This document shows positions 32,724 through 42,640 of a stretch of 64,000 bases of DNA, piece after piece (position 1 is the stretch's first letter; each line of letters opens with the position of its first letter). The DNA comes from Craspedostauros australis (taxonomy: Eukaryota; Bacillariophyta; Bacillariophyceae; Mastogloiales; Achnanthaceae): positions 124,001 to 188,000 of the forward strand of contig JAMXDE010000012.1 of assembly GCA_026770025.1 (NCBI GenBank). Direction: 5' to 3'. A program made the position numbers and the translations under genes. The notes beneath the pieces are model-generated. The model was not told the DNA's origin. It saw only the letters and a list, made by a program, of their open reading frames with translations, and made no database searches.

Positions 32724-35158
32724 ATGTTCAAGCTCCGCACATCCAAGTTCCGTCACGTCTACTGTGACCAACCCAAGCAAGAGGTAGGGAATTCTATGAG
32801 AGATGCCATGTCCAATTGATTGAGAGAGTGACAGTCCAAGAGAAACAACCGCATCGTCGTCGTGAACACCATGAACGCCAAGCAATGCCGCCAAGCAATG
32901 CAACCAAAGCCGAATCCGATCCAGCTGGTGCTGCAGTATCCGGAAGCACAGTCATTCGCTCGCAAAACCACAACAGAGTGACGGAAACCAAGAAAATCGC
33001 GTTTGCCAACCCATGGCAAGCCCAACGTCTCCGGTCACGCCAAGCTGATGCAGATGCAAAGCGCAAGCAAGGGAATGCACCAGAGGGAAAGCACTGGTTG
33101 GATCATCGCGGATCCCTTCCATCGGCTCTGTGTCGCACAGCATCAAAACGGCAGCCACACGGTTACTCCGTTTTGCATACGTGCGGGTCTGTGTTGGGCT
33201 CGGCTTCGCTGTGTGCATGCATGCATGCATGGGACATCAACGCAGCTTGGAAGAGCATGGACGTTGGATGGAGCTCACGCCTCTGCTGGCATGAGTACAA
33301 GCACTTCGCTCAGCTCTGGGATTGGCGGCATGTCCATCATCCATCGCGGCGTGAGAACCAGCATGGTGCAACAGGCGTACACATTGGCACGACGAGGCAG
33401 ATGGTCACTTTGGATGGGAAAGCTCTGCACGACAAAATGGTCGGAACATGTCTGGACTCTTGTCATCGTCTTGTGACTGTCTTGCCTTGCGTTTGTCCGG
33501 TTAGTTGTCATTCACGAAAGTCGGTTGCACATGCTCACCCTCCGACATCTGCGTTGGCAGCCTGTGTTGGCAGCCTTCCGCAATACAACACACAATGCGC
33601 CCATGCTTGTGCCACACGATTACTAACTCCCATCCACTTCCCCACGTCTTCATGTCGACACACAACCAACTTTACGGCGATAACTGGTGCTGGTGCGACT
33701 GATGGATGACTGCGATCTCATGACAATCGACCCATTCCTCGAATGCATCTATACGCTGCAAAACCAACCTTTGGCATCCGCCACCGATTGCAACAATCGC
33801 GACAATTGTGACGAATACAATTGCGACAAACACAATTGCGACAAATACAATGAATTATTGGAACCTCGCAGCAATTGCACACTGACTTCCGCCTCTCCAC
33901 ATCCACAGGCGAGCAGCAGTACATCAAGGCATCCACCAAGTACTGGGCAACGTCCTTGGCCGGTGGTGGTGGTCCAGTCCTCGTCGGTCGCCATGACCGC
34001 CCAGGACGTTTCGAGAATGGAACTTCCCAAATCGTGCAGGGACACACCGGCTCCGTCCTGGACATTGAATTCTCCCCATTCGATGACACCATGATGGCAA
34101 CCGCCTCCGAGGACACCACCATCAAGATCTGGTCCATCCCAGAGGAGTGGGAGCCAACCGACGAGAAGGGAATGGCAAGGAAGGGAGAGGACCTCCGAGA
34201 CTCCATGCTCGACCTCGAGGGACACGCCAAGAAGGTCCAGCTCCTTCGTTACCACCCAACCGCGGCCAACACCCTGCTCTCCTGCTCCGCCGACCACACC
34301 ATCAAGGTCTGGGACGTCGAGCAGTCCGAGTGCGTCAACACATTCCGCGACTTGCCGGACCTCACTCAGGACATCATCTGGGACATCCGCGGAGACAACT
34401 TCGCCGCTTCCAACAAGGACAAGGCCATCCGCCTCATGGATGGACGTACCTGCGCCGAGACTGCCAAGATCGCAAAGGCCCACGAGGGTGCCAAGTCCAT
34501 GAAGCTCCAGTACATGGGAGAGTCCGGAAAGCTCCTTTCCACGGGAGCATCCAAGCAATCCGGACGCGAGATCAAGATCTGGGATCTCAAGAACCTGTCA
34601 CAACCACTCCACACCGAGGCCGTCGACACCGCCTCTGGAGCCTTGATCCCGCTCTACGACCAGGACACCAGCGTGCTCTACCTGTGCGGTAAGGGAGACG
34701 GTATCATCCGAATCTACGAGTTCGAAGACAAGGCGCCATTCATCCACAAGCTCAACGATGGATTCCGCTCCACGACACCAGGCAAGGGATACTGCATGGC
34801 ACCAAAGCGCGGACTGGACATCATGGACTGCGAGACTGCCAGAATCATGAAGATCACAAACAGCGCCGGCATGCACCCGCTCAAGTTCATCGTGCCACGA
34901 AAATCCGACGCCTTCCAGGAGGACATCTTCCCAGACTGCCCGTCAAGCACGCCAGCCCACACTTGCATGGAATGGAAGGAGGGAAGCACCAAGCTCCCAG
35001 TGACAATGTCCCTGAACCCGAAGAACACGGGCGGTGCCAAGGCTGCTCCAAAGAAGGTGTTCAAGACAGTCCCAGTGCTCACCAAGGAGGTCGACGACTT
35101 GAAGAAGCGAGTCGAGTACCTGGAGGGCAAGCTCAGCGAGGCCGGCGTTTCGTACTAA
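32724..35158 (+). CDS. Coronin, actin-binding WD40 protein (two exons, 448 aa)
   Basis: CDS is join(32724..32783,33872..35158). Exon 1 encodes MFKLRTSKFRHVYCDQPKQE, the classic coronin start, and ends GAG|GTAGGG. Exon 2 follows the acceptor CTCGCAG and continues QLHTDFRLSTSTGEQQ. Both boundaries are phase 0. Coronins bind F-actin and work with Arp2/3 and cofilin in actin turnover at the cell cortex. The beta-propeller repeats are clear (HTGSVLDIEFSPFDD with TTIKIW; LLSCSADHTIKVWDV; KGDGIIRIYEFED). The conserved C-terminal extension of the propeller has KRGLDIMDCETARIMKI. The protein ends in a short coiled coil (LTKEVDDLKKRVEYLEGKL) that normally forms trimers. Length is normal for a short coronin. 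The poly(A) signal at 35348 fits the 3' end. Confidence 0.95.
32784..33871 (+). other. Long first intron of coronin
   Basis: At 1088 bp it is three to four times longer than the other introns here. It contains a CATG-type alternating palindrome (GTGCATGCATGCATGCATGG, about 33211-33231). Close to the acceptor there is a tandem repeat of ACAATTGCGACAAA units (about 33790-33850). An open frame of almost 300 codons starting at 32816 crosses most of it, but the translation has no recognisable domain. Confidence 0.75.
33790..33850. repeat. Short tandem repeat, ACAATTGCGACAAA unit
   Basis: Four imperfect copies of a 14-16 bp unit lie just before the coronin 3' splice site and may include the branch region. 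Confidence 0.75.
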
Positions 35159-35814
35159 ATGCGACGAACAGATACGGGTACAGTGCTGCATGCCATTATG
35201 CCACGCCATGCGCAGTCATGGGCACGAGTATGGAGATGAGCATGGGCATGCACCTGGACGCGCCACGTGTCGCGGTAGAGGATGCGACAAGGTTGCTGCG
35301 TTGGGTCGTCGAATTGGTATCAACAGCAGACAGACAAGGCCTGCATGAATAAAGTCTCTAATTGTTACTTTTTGATCGACTGGGATCCACAGGCATTCGC
35401 AGCAATCGATCACATGTGCTTTGTTTACATACGAATGTGACTGCATCCTCAGCCGCTGCTGGTATTGTAGTCGTACGAGATGCGCGTCCAAGACGCCGAT
35501 GCGCACGCTTGTGCTTTTGGCGCCAAAATTGAATGGGTTGCAGATTCGGTCCACAGCATCCATCCATTCACGAGTGTGAGGATTGTGTCAAAACACATCC
35601 GTCAGTGTTTGGCCATGTGCTGTTGTGCGTCGTGATGTGTGTGGTGCTATCTGCGGACCTTGTTGACAACACTCTCCTTCAGCATCATGCGACATCTCAA
35701 CGTCTGCTGCGCATCCACTTCACAATGGATCATCGTCAATGGGCAAGGACGCCATTATCGTGGATGGAGTCCCACCGTGGATCAGACCATCGCCCGCGCA
35801 AGAATGCACGACAA
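35159..35814. other. Intergenic, coronin 3' end and 5' flank of TTL-like gene
   Basis: It holds the coronin 3' UTR with its poly(A) signal, then the promoter of the next gene. The frame of the next protein stays open back to an ATG at 35533. That 94-residue extension would bury the signal peptide and is treated as non-coding. Confidence 0.5.
35348..35353 (+). terminator. Poly(A) signal AATAAA after coronin
   Basis: A canonical AATAAA lies 190 bp downstream of the coronin stop codon on the same strand. Confidence 0.6.
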
Positions 35815-37938
35815 ATGAACACCATGCTGGTGTCAGCTCCTTCGGTCCGACTATTGCTGCTGCTGGTGGTGTCAACGATCTTTGTAATGATGATGGCAAG
35901 TGTGACTTCCTTTGCATCGCCATCGCGCATGCCAAGGAGAATACCACACGCATCATCAACAGCTTCTGCTTTGCTCTTTCTCAACATGCGCAAAGCAGCC
36001 CCAATGAAGCACTGCACAAGCAGATCCTGTCAAAGCAGCAACAGAAACAGCATGGACGATGAGAGCAAACTCGAGATCGGCATGCTTTCTACAATTCGAT
36101 TGGGGATGCAGCAATCCAAGTTGGCCGAAGCCAACATCACGGCGGCGCACGAAGCCTGCCACACATGGTCGATCGCGCTGTCTCAACCCAACCTCCAATT
36201 GGAGCCGACCGTTCAAGTGCTCTGCTTGGCCTTGTACGCGAATTCCTTGGTGCGCATTGGCAAGGACGACGTCGCAGAAAGTGTCTACAGTCGGGCCTTG
36301 CGCATCTGCGCTGCGCAAATGCCGCAAGCGACCATCGACGAATTGAAATTGGGACGCGGACGTGCGTTGCAACGGCTGCTGCGATACGAAGATGCGAAGC
36401 GGCAGTATCTCGACATGCAGAATGGAAGTGGCAACGCAAGTATGCTGGAGGGCATCGTGGCAGCTGCAACCTGCTGCTTGCGTCTTGGTGACACGGATGG
36501 CGCCCTCGATGTGCTCAACTCGTCATCAGAGATGTTGGCAGTGCGGACTGCACAAGCGGAAGCCGATGCACCAGCCGGAGAGCCGTCAGAGGGTTGCCGT
36601 CGCCTCATTGCCGAAGTGCAAGGAATCCGCGCGACGCTCGCATTGTTGGTGGCAGATAACAGCGAACATGGCAATTGCGTTGTAGCAGCCGAAGATGAAA
36701 TCCGTTGGAAAGAAATGGTACGAGAAGCTTCTGAATGCAGTCCGCAGTACATGTGGATGCATCATGTTTTGACATTGCGGGATGGTACCCGTGATGAAGA
36801 ACAGGCGCAGGAGCAGGGTGAGATGAAGGACGCTGGCGACGAAGGAGATGGAGATGGAGCAGCTATTGCTTCTGCACCGTCTCTCTCGTTCCTTGATTTA
36901 ATCAAGATGAACCAGTCTCCATTCGACGATCCTGCCTTGCTGTTGTTGGACGACAAGGTGGAGCTTCACAGGCTTCTGACATCCAATGACAATGCAAGCC
37001 GCCAGTCCGCTCCATTTTGGCCAAGGGGGTACATCCTTCCAACGCAGATGGATCAAATCAGAGCGATGGATGTCAAAGATGGCCTTGATCATGGCGATGA
37101 GCTGTGGATTCGCAAACGCAGGTCGGGATACGGGTCGCATGGGAATCAAATTGTGACGTTACACAGTGTGGTTGCCACCGAAGACGAAAAGAGCGCAGGC
37201 TCCAACATTCGCGTTCGGACAGAGAACAAAGACGAACACGACGACGAAGAGGTGCTGCTGCAGAAAATGGTGCATCCGCCCATGCTGCTGGACGAAGGAC
37301 GCAAGTTCTCGTTGCGGATCTATGTGGTGTACTTTGGCAGCGCATCTTCGCAATACAGCATATCAGAGCTGGGTCTGGTGAAGGTGGCCAGCGAATCATT
37401 CGAAGTTGATGGCAAGTCCATGGCAGATACATCGCGCGACGATGCCAAGTACCACATGACCAATTCCGGAAGGGAACAACAGATGACGCAGCATGAGCTG
37501 GCCTATCTGCGCGATCATTTCATTGCGAACAGCCTTTCCTTCGACGAGTTTTGGCATCGCATCGAGTCTTCGATCGCGACGACCATGCAACTCTTTCGCG
37601 AGTCGACGCAAGATGCATCATTATCCCATGATGGCAATTGCAAGCAGCGCATGCAACAGCAAGGGGACACCTTCCGCAACCTGTGCCTCCCCAAAATCTT
37701 GGGACTGGATTTCGTCGTGGATGCCCATCAAAATCCATGGCTGATCGAGGTGAATCGATTTCCTGGCCTGGAGCCTCGAGATGACAGCGACATGCACGTG
37801 AAGCATCATGTTGTGCGCGAGGCCTGGCTGCAAGCGGCGTCCTTGGCATGCCCGGAAGGCAACCAGCGACATCCCTTTGAGCAGTGGTTGAGAACCAAGC
37901 CATCGCAACCAAGTAAAAGCAAAGTGAAAGAAATTTAA
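35815..37938 (+). CDS. Plastid-targeted TPR plus tubulin-tyrosine-ligase-like ATP-grasp protein (707 aa)
   Basis: The start at 35815 (MNTMLVSAPS) was chosen because it opens a signal peptide (RLLLLLVVSTIFVMMMASVT) followed by SFASPSRM, a textbook ASAFAP motif for plastid import in diatoms; the Met at 35824 is equally possible. A TPR-like helical part follows (about residues 80-260: LCLALYANSLVRIGKDDVAE, YSRALRICAAQMP). The C-terminal half is an ATP-grasp ligase of the TTL family. PFWPRGYILP opens it, RKRRSGYGSHGNQIV is the phosphate-binding loop, and VLLQKMVHPPMLLDEGRKFS leads into LRIYVVYFG. LGLDFVVDAHQNPWLIEVNR supplies the metal-binding Glu and Asn. TTL enzymes add Tyr, Glu or Gly to protein C-termini or side chains, mostly on tubulin. 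The substrate in a plastid is unknown. Confidence 0.82.
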   Translation: MNTMLVSAPSVRLLLLLVVSTIFVMMMASVTSFASPSRMPRRIPHASSTASALLFLNMRKAAPMKHCTSRSCQSSNRNSMDDESKLEIGMLSTIRLGMQQSKLAEANITAAHEACHTWSIALSQPNLQLEPTVQVLCLALYANSLVRIGKDDVAESVYSRALRICAAQMPQATIDELKLGRGRALQRLLRYEDAKRQYLDMQNGSGNASMLEGIVAAATCCLRLGDTDGALDVLNSSSEMLAVRTAQAEADAPAGEPSEGCRRLIAEVQGIRATLALLVADNSEHGNCVVAAEDEIRWKEMVREASECSPQYMWMHHVLTLRDGTRDEEQAQEQGEMKDAGDEGDGDGAAIASAPSLSFLDLIKMNQSPFDDPALLLLDDKVELHRLLTSNDNASRQSAPFWPRGYILPTQMDQIRAMDVKDGLDHGDELWIRKRRSGYGSHGNQIVTLHSVVATEDEKSAGSNIRVRTENKDEHDDEEVLLQKMVHPPMLLDEGRKFSLRIYVVYFGSASSQYSISELGLVKVASESFEVDGKSMADTSRDDAKYHMTNSGREQQMTQHELAYLRDHFIANSLSFDEFWHRIESSIATTMQLFRESTQDASLSHDGNCKQRMQQQGDTFRNLCLPKILGLDFVVDAHQNPWLIEVNRFPGLEPRDDSDMHVKHHVVREAWLQAASLACPEGNQRHPFEQWLRTKPSQPSKSKVKEI

Positions 37939-38652
37939 TTCAAATAGAGCAGAGTACAATAGAATAGATGAAAGGAGATGAGATGAGATGATATTTGATT
38001 CGATAGTTCTTGTCTTCTGCTCTTTTAATCAATGTGATGGGAGTAGATGAGATTGGCGCATTTCATCACGTTCTTGAAATTGCCTATCTTCGGTATTTGT
38101 AGACTGCGGGTGACGTTGAGACACGCGATTGAAACGCGTCCCATGATTCTTGTGATGGAGTCTTCCCATTGGTTCACGAACGAAAGCGTGACTGGCGTGT
38201 GAGTTGGATGGCTCAACCAGTCAGAATGCGTTCGTTTTGGAAACAAGTGCCAACCTCGCTCGCCTCACGTTTTCTTCCTTGTTGTGCGTTCGTTGCGAAC
38301 AGCGACCAACAGTCGCATGTTCGAAAGCGAAACACGCTCAACTGTCATGGAGGTGAGCGAGCGTTCATAAATCGCATTCTCCGGCACATTCGACCTCCTC
38401 TCATCCACAGAAGTACTCACTACGTCAGCAATAGGAAGAGAAGATCGAGGACGCAGCATTGTTGCACTCTGAGCCTCTCCTCACAACAACACAACAGGTA
38501 TCACAGAGGCAGAACAAGCGTCGCAGAGCCAAGCCTCCATCGGTTTGCAACCCGAAGGAATTGTGCACAAGCCGAAGCATCACCAGCAACACCAGAACGA
38601 GAGAGAAGACCGACGAGACCGAGACGCATTCCAACGCTATACACCGTCCAAG
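37939..38652. other. Intergenic between TTL-like and decarboxylase genes
   Basis: It begins with a GAGTA-type repeat stretch (AGAGCAGAGTACAATAGAATAG, in part 37945-37966), followed by GAGATGAGATGAGATGA. The decarboxylase frame stays open upstream to a TTG at 38545, but no ATG occurs before 38653. No other gene is seen. Confidence 0.5.
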
Positions 38653-40560
38653 ATGATGTCCCATCACCTACGCAAGCAACTGCAGCGAAGCTCCCGCCGC
38701 GCTTATCCAGCCATCGTGGAACGCAGGCTGTCGTCGTCATTGGTGTGCGCTTCCTCAACTCTGACTGCGGCTGCGCCGCCATCGCAGGTCATGTCCAACT
38801 GCAAGCTGCAGTACATGTACACCACCATGTCCAAGTCCTCGTTCCAGCAGAACACGCACAGCCTCCAGAACGAGCTGCAGAACGACCTCGACAACCTGAA
38901 GCACCAGCTGCTGCTTCCAATCAACGACCAGCGACGCGAGTCTGCCTCCATGGCGTCGCTGGAGGAAGACTCGGACGGCGACGACGCCTACGAACGTGCG
39001 GAACAGGATGCCAGCAACCGAACAGCCGCATCGTCTCGGATCGGCAACTTCAAAACCAGCGGCAACGGTGTTGACGACCAACGCCGCACCGAACTGCGAG
39101 CTTCCATCAACGAGGCAAGGAGAACCACCCTTCAGATGAACTCCGCGGCGCCCGCATTTGATGCCTGGGGAGCAAGATCTGATCAGGTCCACGACAATCT
39201 GATCAACCCCATCGACGACGACAACCTTTCGCCACAGGCTGTTCAGATACCGATCGACGACGCCTATCTTCGTGCCGATGGTTCGGCCCGGTCAGCGCCG
39301 AGAATTGGACATTCCGCGTCGTCGAATGCGATCACGCCACGCGGTCCGCAGGATGAACGCACACATGAAAGTCACGATCACCAGGAGCTGTCCATGGCCC
39401 CGGACGAGACAGCGATTCTGCAGTCGTACGACAAGCTTCTGCAATCCAATTCGTCGCTGCATTTCGGCTACCCGTACAACCTGAGCTACGACCATTCGGA
39501 GCTGTACGAATTCATGAAGTATTCCATCAACAACCTCGGCGATCCCTACATCGCCTCCAACTACGCCGTGCATTCCCGGCAGTTCGAATGCGCCGTCATC
39601 GACTTCTTCGCCAAGCTGTGGGACTTCCGCGAGCCGGACGACTACTGGGGCTACGTGACGTCCAGTGGCACAGAGGGCAACCTGCATGGCATCCTGCTGG
39701 CACGGGAACGCTTCCCCGAAGGCATTTTGTACACCAGCGAGGAGTCGCACTACAGCCTCTTCAAGGCCGCCACCTACTACCGCATGGAATGCAACAAGGT
39801 CCCCACCTTGCCCAATGGCGAAATCGATTACGAGATCCTGGAGCAGCAAATACTGGCCAATCCTGACAAGGAGGTCATCATCAATGCGAACATCGGCACC
39901 ACCGTCAAGGGTGCCGTCGACAATCTGGATCGCATCGTGGGCATCATGGAGCGCAACCAGATACCGAGGGAGCGTTATCACATCCATTGCGACGGCGCTC
40001 TGTACGGCCTCTTCGCGCCCTTCCTCTCCGACGATGTGACGCCCGACCTTTCCTTCCATTCGCAACCGATCGATTCCATCGCGGTGAGCGGGCACAAGAT
40101 GCTGGGCTGCCCCATGCCGTGCGGCATCGCCATCTGCCGCAAGGAGCACGTGATCGAGCATCACATCGACTACCTGAACAGCGTCGATTCCACCATCCTC
40201 GGCAGCCGCAACGGCCAGGCGGCCCTCTACCTCTGGTACAGCCTGCGCAAGAAGGGCATGTCCGGCATCGCCGACGACGTCCACCACTGCATGTCCACCG
40301 CGCAGTACCTCTACGAACAGCTCCAGCGCGTCGGCGTTCCTTGCCGGTACAACACGTACGGCAACACGGTGATCTTGCAGCGTCCCTCCTCCCAGGAATT
40401 CATCCGACGGTGGCAGCTGGCGTGCGAAAAGGACATGGCCCACGTCGTCGTCATGCCCAACATCACCAAATCCAAGATTGACATTTTCGTGCAGGAGCTT
40501 CAGTCGTGTCCTCCGCCCACCCAGAAGTCCACCTTCGCCACATTCGAGCAGCAGTGGTGA
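38653..40560 (+). CDS. PLP-dependent group II decarboxylase, serine/histidine decarboxylase type (635 aa)
   Basis: The first in-frame ATG gives MMSHHLRKQLQRSSRRAYPA, an Arg/Ser-rich amphipathic start that looks like a mitochondrial presequence. About 245 residues of poorly structured N-terminal extension follow, including a short coiled-coil-like part (LQNELQNDLDNLKHQLLLP). The catalytic domain runs from about residue 250. SSGTEGNLHG binds the cofactor phosphate, EESHYSLFKAA has the ring-stacking His, HCDGALYG has the Asp that contacts the pyridine nitrogen, and SGHKMLGCPMPCG has the PLP lysine (about residue 482). This pattern matches the branch containing bacterial histidine decarboxylases and plant serine decarboxylase, which makes ethanolamine. 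Serine is the more likely substrate in an alga, but the sequence alone does not decide this. The long extension is absent from typical members. Confidence 0.88.
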   Translation: MMSHHLRKQLQRSSRRAYPAIVERRLSSSLVCASSTLTAAAPPSQVMSNCKLQYMYTTMSKSSFQQNTHSLQNELQNDLDNLKHQLLLPINDQRRESASMASLEEDSDGDDAYERAEQDASNRTAASSRIGNFKTSGNGVDDQRRTELRASINEARRTTLQMNSAAPAFDAWGARSDQVHDNLINPIDDDNLSPQAVQIPIDDAYLRADGSARSAPRIGHSASSNAITPRGPQDERTHESHDHQELSMAPDETAILQSYDKLLQSNSSLHFGYPYNLSYDHSELYEFMKYSINNLGDPYIASNYAVHSRQFECAVIDFFAKLWDFREPDDYWGYVTSSGTEGNLHGILLARERFPEGILYTSEESHYSLFKAATYYRMECNKVPTLPNGEIDYEILEQQILANPDKEVIINANIGTTVKGAVDNLDRIVGIMERNQIPRERYHIHCDGALYGLFAPFLSDDVTPDLSFHSQPIDSIAVSGHKMLGCPMPCGIAICRKEHVIEHHIDYLNSVDSTILGSRNGQAALYLWYSLRKKGMSGIADDVHHCMSTAQYLYEQLQRVGVPCRYNTYGNTVILQRPSSQEFIRRWQLACEKDMAHVVVMPNITKSKIDIFVQELQSCPPPTQKSTFATFEQQW

Positions 40561-41041
40561 CAGCGCAAACGTTTCCCAGCAAGAGGAAGGATAGCTGTAC
40601 TCTAGGTTGGAACCTGACATTCACTTCACTTCACTTCTCTCTTGAGTTGCATTCGTTGAACTGGACAGCACAAAGTAGTGATTGGATGTAAAGTTGAGTG
40701 TTGTGTAGAGTAGAGTAGAACAGCGGAGCGTGGTGTAGAGAAGCAAGCAAGAACATAATACCCTTGCACAAACAACGATCGAATTGAGTGCCAAATGTCT
40801 AGTCGAGAAATAACCTGTCTGTCCTGCCATACGCGCAAAAGGTGTCTGTCGTCCACCGAAAAATGAAGTGATCGTGCGAGATGAGACCCATCAACTCATC
40901 CATTGGCAATACTCCCTGCGAATCTGCAAGGAGTCCAAACCACCCCAACTCATCATCGCCATCTCATGGGAAGCCTCCATCGAGCACGGGTAAAGACGCC
41001 AACCACAAAGAGGAAGAGAGAAGCAGAAGAAGGGAACAACG
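40561..41041. other. Intergenic with GAGTA-type repeat
   Basis: TGTAGAGTAGAGTAGAACAG at 40703-40722 belongs to the dispersed pentamer family. CTTCACTTCACTTC lies near 40623. No gene is seen. Confidence 0.55.
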
Positions 41042-42640
41042 ATGGGAAAGAGCAAGAACCGAAGCAGGAAGAGCAGGAAGAGCAATGGCTCAGCAGTCTC
41101 AGCGCCGACGTCGCCGAAGCTGAAGAGCAAGTCGAAGGATTCGCGCAGTCCCAAGAAGAAGAGGCCCTCGGGCAGCTGCGTCTCGATTGCGGTCGATGGC
41201 AGCAACGACCAGTCCAAGCACCCCATCGTCGTCTCCTTTCCCAGCGGCCTGCCGCAGGCCTTGACGGCGTCGCAGGAGGACATCCTGCAGAAGGGGCAGT
41301 TCCCGGAGTTCTACTGGCAGCAATCGCAATCGGGCAACGACCAGCGCACCGTTGCTGGCCGCGATGAGAACTGCGTCTACACGGCCACTTCGGCTGCGTC
41401 TCGTTCCCTCTCGGCCGCCACGAAGCAGGAGCCGGGCGAGGACGCGGCGCAGCCGCTGCCAACGCGCGGGAACAAGCGTGCCACGAAACTGTGCGTCGGC
41501 GTGTACGACAAGCGAACGAGGACGTTGCGCATCACGCAGGCGGCGTCCGGCGGCGCCATCTTCTCCCTGCAGCAGTCCGTGCCGACCTACCACGAAGACG
41601 AGAACACGCTGGGACGCAGCAGCAGCATCAACGACCGCGTGGCGATGGAGTACGGGCGTCTGTTTGAAGATTTCGGCAGCTCCAAGAAGCGCAAGGTCCT
41701 CAAGTCGCAGCGTGCCAATCAGGTCGATCCGAACTTCGTCGTGGGCGCCAGCGAGGGCCAGAGCGCCCTCGTCACCAGCATGCTCAAGGGCGCCGCCATG
41801 AGCTCCAGCAACCGCGAAGCCATCGAGATGCAGCTGCACAAACTGCGCGAGGAAGGCGGCGACAGCGACGATGCCAACGCGGCGCTCAAGATCCGACAGA
41901 TGGCGACGGGGGCCGATGCGGCCTACGCGGCGGCGCGCAAGGAATTCCTGCCACCGTACGACGAGCATACCAAAGAACCGCGCATGGTCTACAAGGCCAG
42001 GGATATTGTTGGCAAGGATGTGTGGGCCAAGTTCCACAAGCAGGCCACGTACGTGCTCAAGAATCATCACAGCAACGCCCTCGCCAACATCATGGCGCTG
42101 TGCAAAGAGGAGTCCGATTGGAACCAATGCATCAAGAAGATCATCGAGGAGATGATATCGACCGGCGGCGACCGCGATTCAGATCAGCTGGCCCATCAGC
42201 TCACGTGCGCCATCATCACTAACTGGATGATGAACTTCTACGCCCATTGCGCCAGGGAAAAATTCCTCGCACCCGTCAACCCCACTGCCTCCAGGTACTT
42301 TGGCATCCCCACCGAAATCGCCTCCTACAGCGTCCACAAATTCGCCAACCCCATCAGCTTCGATACAGGCAAGACGGGCTTCGCCATGACGAAGGCCAAG
42401 CGCGATAAATTCCTCGTCCACACCTTCCTCCTCTTCATGATCGCCCAGGGTCCTGCCATGACCATCCCTGATCTCAATGGCATTTCTTCGGAGCTGAAGC
42501 TGCCCGTTGTGGATGCGGGACAGCTCCTGCGCATGGCGGGATGCGTTGCCATCAAGAATTCAAAAAAGACCACGGCCGTCGCATTGAAGCTGCCGTTGGT
42601 CTTCCCGGGTCCGCGCAGGGCCGCACGATCCAAGAGATGA
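41042..42640 (+). CDS. RPA49: DNA-directed RNA polymerase I subunit RPA49 (532 aa)
   Basis: This is a single-exon gene. The protein is the A49 subunit (POLR1E in animals), which with A34.5 forms a TFIIF/TFIIE-like module that aids Pol I initiation and elongation on rDNA in the nucleolus. The first 45 residues are a Lys/Ser-rich basic tail. The dimerisation part follows (VVSFPSGLPQAL, then TKLCVGVYDKRTRTLRI). The most diagnostic stretch is YGRLFEDFGSSKKRKVLKSQ followed by RANQVD, found in RPA49 proteins generally. The C-terminal half carries the tandem winged-helix region (about 320-520) with NWMMNFYAHCA and LVHTFLLFMIAQG. Length is somewhat above yeast A49 because of the tail and linkers. The neighbours are unrelated. 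Confidence 0.88.
   Translation: MGKSKNRSRKSRKSNGSAVSAPTSPKLKSKSKDSRSPKKKRPSGSCVSIAVDGSNDQSKHPIVVSFPSGLPQALTASQEDILQKGQFPEFYWQQSQSGNDQRTVAGRDENCVYTATSAASRSLSAATKQEPGEDAAQPLPTRGNKRATKLCVGVYDKRTRTLRITQAASGGAIFSLQQSVPTYHEDENTLGRSSSINDRVAMEYGRLFEDFGSSKKRKVLKSQRANQVDPNFVVGASEGQSALVTSMLKGAAMSSSNREAIEMQLHKLREEGGDSDDANAALKIRQMATGADAAYAAARKEFLPPYDEHTKEPRMVYKARDIVGKDVWAKFHKQATYVLKNHHSNALANIMALCKEESDWNQCIKKIIEEMISTGGDRDSDQLAHQLTCAIITNWMMNFYAHCAREKFLAPVNPTASRYFGIPTEIASYSVHKFANPISFDTGKTGFAMTKAKRDKFLVHTFLLFMIAQGPAMTIPDLNGISSELKLPVVDAGQLLRMAGCVAIKNSKKTTAVALKLPLVFPGPRRAARSKR

Noticed and set aside
32816-33709. Open frame of 297 codons on the plus strand
   Set aside because: It lies inside the coronin intron, has no recognisable domain and an odd His/Cys-rich composition. 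It is reported only as a property of the intron.
39292-40620. Minus-strand open frame of 442 codons
   Set aside because: It is antisense to the decarboxylase gene, whose catalytic motifs are clear on the plus strand; it is a shadow of the GC-rich third positions.
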